A model generated the notes under the pieces. That model did no database searches, was not told the origin of the DNA, and saw nothing but the letters and a program-made list of their open reading frames with translations. From an uncultured Aquimarina sp. (GTDB lineage: Bacteria > Bacteroidota > Bacteroidia > Flavobacteriales > Flavobacteriaceae): a stretch of 64,000 nucleotides of DNA. The stretch covers positions 310,001 to 374,000 of the forward strand of contig CANMTP010000001.1 of the NCBI GenBank assembly GCA_947500845.1, in the 5' to 3' direction. Made by a program: the position numbers and the translations under genes. This document shows, in pieces, positions 59,668-64,000 of this stretch (positions are counted from its first letter, which is position 1; each line of letters begins with the position of its first letter).

Positions 59668-61566
59668 TTAGACTAATTGATAGTGATTATCATGGTTGAT
59701 CATTATAATTTTATGTTCATTCATTTTACGTAATACTTCCAATACTATTTTTTCCGGATATCCTAATTGCGCCATTAAATCTCTGGAAGATAATTTTTTT
59801 TCTTGTAAAAGCCTCAAAATATCTTCTTGTATTTGGATGGTATCGGTTTTTAGATTATGCTTTTTTTTATTTGCACAAAAACTACAAATTCCGCAATCTG
59901 CAGCGTTTTCTTCGCCAAAATACTTTAGCAGTTGCCTGCTCTTACATATAGTATCATTTTCGGTAAATCTTAAAATCGATTTCACCTTATTTATTTTCGA
60001 ATTGTTTTGTTCAGTCAAATGATGTTTTACTCTATTGATTGTATGATCATCTTCTCGGGGGACTAAAAGAATAATTTGTGCATCAGAAAGTTTGTAACTA
60101 AATTCAAGCAGCTCTTGATCTTTCAATTTATTTAAAATCGTAACAATATCCTTTTCGCTTTTGCCAATTTTTGATGCAATATGCGGTATGTCAACATCCA
60201 CTTTATTATCAAAAATACCACTATAGGTTCTTAGTATAGTCTTAATAATCAATTCGTACTCTGGATTGTTCTCTAAGTATTGCAAGAGATGATTCCCGTT
60301 GATAAGAATTTGTAAGCTACTCTTTTGGGTAAATCGTTGGGTAAACCTAATGACAGCGCAACGGTCTAGAAATTGTAAGGTATTATAGGTAATTAATGTG
60401 TTGATTTCATACGTTTTGCAAAATTTGTTGAAATTGAATTCATGAATAGTCTGTTCTCCTTCACCATAAGATATCTGAAAATAGTTACACAGTTTTCGAT
60501 AAACCAACTTTACAGCATCAATGTTTGGTAATACTTTAATGAACTGATTGTTTAACCTCTGATGATCATTTTCATTTTTCAAAAGAAAAGCAAAGGATTT
60601 CTTACCATCCCGCCCCGCTCTTCCTGCCTCCTGAAAATAGCTTTCCAGACTTTCTGGAATATCATAGTGTATTACCGTTCTCACATTTGGTTTATCGATG
60701 CCCATCCCAAAAGCATTAGTGGCAACCATAATACGAACCTCTTCGTTTAACCATTGTTTGAAGCGTTTCGTTTTTTCTTGAGCATCAACCCCTCCATGAT
60801 AATAAGTAGTGCGGTAACCATGGTTATTCAAAAAATCACTCAACTCCATCGTTGCTTTTCTATTTCGTACATATATGATAGAGGTTCCCGGATATTTTTC
60901 AAGGATTTGAGTGATTTTATAAGTTTTATCTACCGATTTCACCACCCAATATGCCAAGTTGGACCTGAAAAAGGACTGTCTAAAAATTTTTGTTTGAAAA
61001 AGATCTAATTCTACAACAATATCGTCAACCACTTTTTTAGTAGCCGAGGCCGTCAAGGCAATCATAGGGATATAAGGATGAAGCTGCCTTAATATTTTAA
61101 TTTTCTTGTAGGATGGCCTGAAATCATTACCCCATTGCGAAATACAATGTGCCTCGTCTACTGCAATAAGGTTAATGTTCATTTGTTTTAACCGCTCTTG
61201 TACAATATCTTGTTGAAGACGTTCTGGCGATATATACAAAAACTTATAATTACCATAAATACAGTTATCAAGTAGTGTATCTAATTCTGAGTATTTGATC
61301 CCACTTGTAAGTGCAATAGCTTTAATTCCTTTCTGTTGAAGCTGTTGTACCTGATCCTGCATTAATGCGATTAAAGGAGAAATAACAACGCAAATGCCAT
61401 CTTTTACAAGTGCAGGAACCTGAAAGCAAATAGATTTTCCTCCTCCGGTAGGTAATAAGGCAAAGGTGTCGTTTCCTTCTAGAACAGAGTCAATGATTTC
61501 TTTTTGAAGTGATTTGAAACTATCATATCGCCAATATTGTTTTAATATGTCTAAAGGAGTTTGCAT
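59668..61566 (-). CDS. recQ: RecQ-like ATP-dependent DNA helicase
   Basis: The 632-residue superfamily 2 helicase unwinds DNA 3' to 5' during repair. Motif I: LLPTGGGKSICFQVPALV near residue 37; motif II: AVDEAHCISQWGNDFRPSY near 132; motif III TASATKKV; motif IV IIYVRNRKAT; motif VI YFQEAGRAGRDG near 309. The Zn site is replaced or shifted: cysteines lie only in the last third (ADCGICSFCANKKK near 558), and the segment before it is the winged helix region. A HRDC domain is not seen, so it is a short RecQ. fmt follows in the same transcript. Confidence 0.93.
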   Translation of the reverse strand: MQTPLDILKQYWRYDSFKSLQKEIIDSVLEGNDTFALLPTGGGKSICFQVPALVKDGICVVISPLIALMQDQVQQLQQKGIKAIALTSGIKYSELDTLLDNCIYGNYKFLYISPERLQQDIVQERLKQMNINLIAVDEAHCISQWGNDFRPSYKKIKILRQLHPYIPMIALTASATKKVVDDIVVELDLFQTKIFRQSFFRSNLAYWVVKSVDKTYKITQILEKYPGTSIIYVRNRKATMELSDFLNNHGYRTTYYHGGVDAQEKTKRFKQWLNEEVRIMVATNAFGMGIDKPNVRTVIHYDIPESLESYFQEAGRAGRDGKKSFAFLLKNENDHQRLNNQFIKVLPNIDAVKLVYRKLCNYFQISYGEGEQTIHEFNFNKFCKTYEINTLITYNTLQFLDRCAVIRFTQRFTQKSSLQILINGNHLLQYLENNPEYELIIKTILRTYSGIFDNKVDVDIPHIASKIGKSEKDIVTILNKLKDQELLEFSYKLSDAQIILLVPREDDHTINRVKHHLTEQNNSKINKVKSILRFTENDTICKSRQLLKYFGEENAADCGICSFCANKKKHNLKTDTIQIQEDILRLLQEKKLSSRDLMAQLGYPEKIVLEVLRKMNEHKIIMINHDNHYQLV

Positions 61567-61573
61567 TAAAGGG

Positions 61574-62131
61574 TCATGATATTGTTTGAAGTATAAAATT
61601 ACTCCGTTTTTCTACATCTCCAAAAGGAACCTCGATACAATGGTATCCTAACTTGGTGTAGGTATCGAAAAGATGATGATGGATTTCTACGGCTTGCTCA
61701 AAACTCTCATAACGCTCTTCGTCTGATACATAAATATCTTGCCAAGGCGGTAGTATGAAGATATGATCGTAAATATGTTTTTTACATTCGTTTACAAAAT
61801 GTTCTTCATACGATTGGTTAAAGTAATCCATATATGCTAGGACATCGGGAATACCTCGATCATAGAACAGAATATTTTCTTTATTGAGTGAAGCATTTTT
61901 AAATTGCTGAATCCGTGCATTAAGTATTGTTGTATTAAACCGATATGGATCCGAGACAGATACGATGGGGTTAGAAACAATACTTTTTACTCCATTACTT
62001 TTCTTTGCTTCTTGGGTCATAGTTCTTATCACCTCATGAAAACAAAAGAATTTAGATTCTTCGAGTTTAACAATGATAGAGGTTTTACCTGTACCTGGAG
62101 CTCCCGTAATTACAATTCTTTTCTTAGTCAA
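61574..62131 (-). CDS. NadR/Ttd14-like AAA family ATPase
   Basis: The 185-residue P-loop protein begins RIVITGAPGTGKTSIIVKLEES (Walker A), has FYDRGIPDVLAYMDYF near residue 89 (Walker B-like) and a VPFGDVEKRSNFIL end. It matches the AAA_28 type found in NadR-like and Ttd14-like proteins, which act as small-molecule kinases or nucleotide-binding proteins. A substrate cannot be deduced. It is 7 bases upstream of recQ on the same strand, so it starts a three-gene unit with recQ and fmt, which may have no functional link. Confidence 0.85.
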   Translation of the reverse strand: MTKKRIVITGAPGTGKTSIIVKLEESKFFCFHEVIRTMTQEAKKSNGVKSIVSNPIVSVSDPYRFNTTILNARIQQFKNASLNKENILFYDRGIPDVLAYMDYFNQSYEEHFVNECKKHIYDHIFILPPWQDIYVSDEERYESFEQAVEIHHHLFDTYTKLGYHCIEVPFGDVEKRSNFILQTIS

Positions 62132-62315
62132 AGGAATGATTTTGTTGCAAATTTCGGAATTATAAAAGGATTTTAAAAATACTATTAACAGAACTATAAA
62201 GCTCTGTTAAAGTTGAATTTGCTAAAGTGAATTTTTCTTAACTTCAGTAGCAATTCCTGTTAAATTGCTTTATTTAGACTAGTTAAATACAATCATCAAA
62301 TTAAATCTAAAACTC

Positions 62316-62777
62316 ATGCCAGTTTATAATTTAAAAATAAATGGTCAGTCTCAAACTGTTGAAGCAGACCAGGATACTCCTCTTTTATGGGTGTTAAGGG
62401 ACCATTTGGATATGGTAGGTACAAAATTTGGCTGCGGTATTGGTCAATGTGGTGCCTGCACCATTCATCTAGACGGATCTGCGACCAGAAGTTGTTTACT
62501 TAAAGTTTCTATGGTAGAAAATATGGAAATTACTACAATTGAAGGTATATCAGAAGACGTCTCGCATCCTGTGCAACAAGCCTGGAAAGAAATCGATGTT
62601 CCACAATGTGGATATTGTCAGGCTGGACAAATAATGTCGGCAACAGCTTTCTTAAACGAGAACTCTAATCCAAATAAGTCCGAGATTCGAGATGCGATGA
62701 GTGGTAATATTTGTAGATGCGCTTCTTACAATAGAATTGAGAGAGCGGTAGAGCTCGCAGCTAGTAAAATGAGCTAA
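62316..62777 (+). CDS. (2Fe-2S)-binding small subunit of a molybdenum hydroxylase
   Basis: A 153-residue protein of the IorA/CoxS type. The plant-type cluster is in GTKFGCGIGQCGACTIHLDG near residue 38 (Cys ligands), with RSCLL near 64, and the second cluster in QCGYCQAGQIMSATAFL near 100 and GNICRCASYNRIERAV near 132. The N-terminal MPVYNLKINGQSQTVEADQDTPLLWVLRDHLDMVG is typical. No signal peptide is visible; export would need the partner's Tat signal. It begins a two-gene unit; the large subunit follows 17 bases later. Confidence 0.95.
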   Translation: MPVYNLKINGQSQTVEADQDTPLLWVLRDHLDMVGTKFGCGIGQCGACTIHLDGSATRSCLLKVSMVENMEITTIEGISEDVSHPVQQAWKEIDVPQCGYCQAGQIMSATAFLNENSNPNKSEIRDAMSGNICRCASYNRIERAVELAASKMS

Positions 62778-62794
62778 CCCTTAAACTTCACAAA

Positions 62795-64000
62795 ATGAAA
62801 AATACTATGTCTCCTTCTTTTAGTAGAAGGTCTTTTATAAAAACATCTGCCCTTGCAGGAGGTGGAATTTTAATTGGTTTTAATCTGTTTCAGGCTTGTA
62901 AACCAGAAACAACTCCACCGGTTGATATTTCTCAATTGAATTTTAATGACTTTAATGCATTTATAAAAATTGCAGATAATGGGATGGTAACAATTTTTTC
63001 TCCAAACCCTGAAATTGGTCAAGGGGTCAAGACATCAATGCCAATGATCATTGCCGAAGAACTTGATGTAGCTTGGGATAATGTACATGTTGTACAAGGT
63101 GCTCTGGATACCAAGAATTTTACCCGTCAAGTGGCAGGTGGAAGCCAGTCTATACGATTTGGTTGGGAAGCTTTACGACAAACGGGAGCTACAGCCAGAC
63201 AAATGCTTGTTAATGCAGCTGCTGCCAAATGGGGAGTGGATGCCTCGACTTGTAAAACGGATAGCGGGGTAATCATAAACTCAAATGGAGACAAACTGGG
63301 GTATGGAGAAGTAGTACAAGAAGCAGCGGCTCTCGAGGTACCTGAAAATGTAACATTGAAAGAACCTAAAGATTTCAAGATTATAGGAAAAGACACTAGG
63401 AATGTGGATACCGACAAGATAATTACCGGAAAACCATTATTTGGATTAGACTACAAAGAAGAAGGAATGATGCATGCCGTTGTCTTAAGGCCTCCTGCTT
63501 TTGGTAAAAAATTGGTAGATTATGATGATACCGAGACTAGAGCGATTTCTGGAGTAGAAGATGTTATTAAGTTTGGTGATAAGGTGGCAGTCTTGGCAAA
63601 GGATACATGGACGGCAATGAAAGGTAAAAAAGCTCTTAAAGCTAACTGGACTTCTGATTCAAAATTAGAAAATACAGAAGAACATGATAAAATTTTAACC
63701 GATCTTCTTAATGGCAATGATTTTAAAACCATGCGTGCAGATGGAGATGTAAAGAAAGCATTCGCAGCTGCAGATCAAGTCATAGAAAGAGTGTATGAAT
63801 CTCCTTTCTTGCCGCATAATTGTATGGAACCCATGAATTTCTTTGCCGATGTGACTGCTGAGAAAGTACGATTGGTGGGTCCCATTCAAACTCCGGCACG
63901 AACAGCTAAACAAGTTGCAGAATTATTAGATAGAGCTGTCGAGGATGTTTCTGTCGAAATGACCAGAATGGGTGGTGGTTTTGGAAGAAGATTATATGGT
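62795..64000 (+). CDS. molybdopterin-binding large subunit, IorB-like (partial)
   Basis: The frame starts at ATG 62795 and runs open for 402 codons to the end of the window; the full protein should be about 730 residues. A twin-arginine signal is present (FSRRSFIKTSALAGGGILIG), so the folded holoenzyme is exported. Visible family motifs are FSPNPEIGQGVKTSMPMIIAEELD near 68, RQVAGGSQSIR near 108 and, at the edge, TRMGGGFGRRLYG, the Mo-cofactor binding loop. It is most like isoquinoline 1-oxidoreductase beta subunits; the substrate is not known. Confidence 0.93.
   Translation, partial: MKNTMSPSFSRRSFIKTSALAGGGILIGFNLFQACKPETTPPVDISQLNFNDFNAFIKIADNGMVTIFSPNPEIGQGVKTSMPMIIAEELDVAWDNVHVVQGALDTKNFTRQVAGGSQSIRFGWEALRQTGATARQMLVNAAAAKWGVDASTCKTDSGVIINSNGDKLGYGEVVQEAAALEVPENVTLKEPKDFKIIGKDTRNVDTDKIITGKPLFGLDYKEEGMMHAVVLRPPAFGKKLVDYDDTETRAISGVEDVIKFGDKVAVLAKDTWTAMKGKKALKANWTSDSKLENTEEHDKILTDLLNGNDFKTMRADGDVKKAFAAADQVIERVYESPFLPHNCMEPMNFFADVTAEKVRLVGPIQTPARTAKQVAELLDRAVEDVSVEMTRMGGGFGRRLYG

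Noticed and set aside
59668..61566. Defence-linked helicase
   Set aside because: The gene is a plain RecQ with fmt in a housekeeping setting and no toxin, nuclease or restriction gene nearby.
63081..63272. Small open frame as a gene
   Set aside because: It lies in another frame of the long IorB-like reading frame, which starts at 62795 and runs to the end of the window.
1..64000. Insertion sequence, prophage, integron or defence island
   Set aside because: No transposase, integrase, capsid, restriction, toxin or Cas motif is found on either strand.

Overview
The window is an ordinary, gene-dense stretch of chromosome from a member of the Flavobacteriaceae (phylum Bacteroidota), probably a marine one. 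The evidence is low GC; ATG, TTG and GTG starts without Shine-Dalgarno sequences; promoters of the TTTG-N19-TAnnTTTG type (best before rpsF and before the HU gene); a type IX secretion C-terminal sorting domain; an Oar-like TonB-dependent receptor; Bacteroidota-type TamB and LptD; and Bacteroidota-only families such as DUF3822 and DUF6495. The genus cannot be fixed from the sequence alone. There is no prophage, insertion sequence, CRISPR array or defence island. Almost everything is vertical, housekeeping-type content.

Layout. 1-3.7 kb: a five-copy 42-bp tandem repeat, a phytase-esterase-like lipoprotein and a T9SS-secreted propeller protein. 3.7-11.1 kb: rsmE and tsaD facing tamB and pfkA. 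11.1-14.1 kb: a looser region with palindromic REP-like intergenic repeats, an RDD membrane protein, a DinB protein and a lipoprotein. 14.1-26.9 kb: an envelope and redox block (ridA and lptD on one strand; amidase, MlaD, an HdrC/HdrB-like iron-sulfur pair around a HAD phosphatase-like gene, a GH3/beta-lactamase fusion and an aldo-keto reductase on the other). 27-38.5 kb: rsmD with DUF3822 and a pilin-like protein, a Dda/RecD-like helicase, a KdsB-KdnB fusion with a PlsC-like acyltransferase, yebC, a pterin dehydratase, maf, a UbiA prenyltransferase and rlmH. 38.6-45.5 kb: nadC, a YihY protein, two chalcone-isomerase-like paralogues, DUF2147, priA and a LytTR regulator. 45.8-50.4 kb: rpsF-rpsR-rplI and an Oar-like receptor. 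50.4-64 kb: an M20 peptidase, DUF6495, an FtsX permease, hisS, tRNA-Met, a START-like protein, an aminotransferase IV, yqgE, HU, fmt, recQ, a NadR-like ATPase and a molybdenum hydroxylase pair whose large subunit runs off the end.

Several genes work on one theme, the outer membrane and its lipopolysaccharide: TamB and LptD (assembly), MlaD (lipid transport), the amidase and GH3 protein (murein), and the KdsB-KdnB fusion, which predicts oxidation of Kdo at C8 on the way to 8-amino-Kdo. That fusion, the 42-bp repeat array, a tRNA-Met with an inverted 54-58 pair in its T loop, and a terminator hairpin pressed against a start codon are the points most worth a second look. I found no convincing new multi-gene system.
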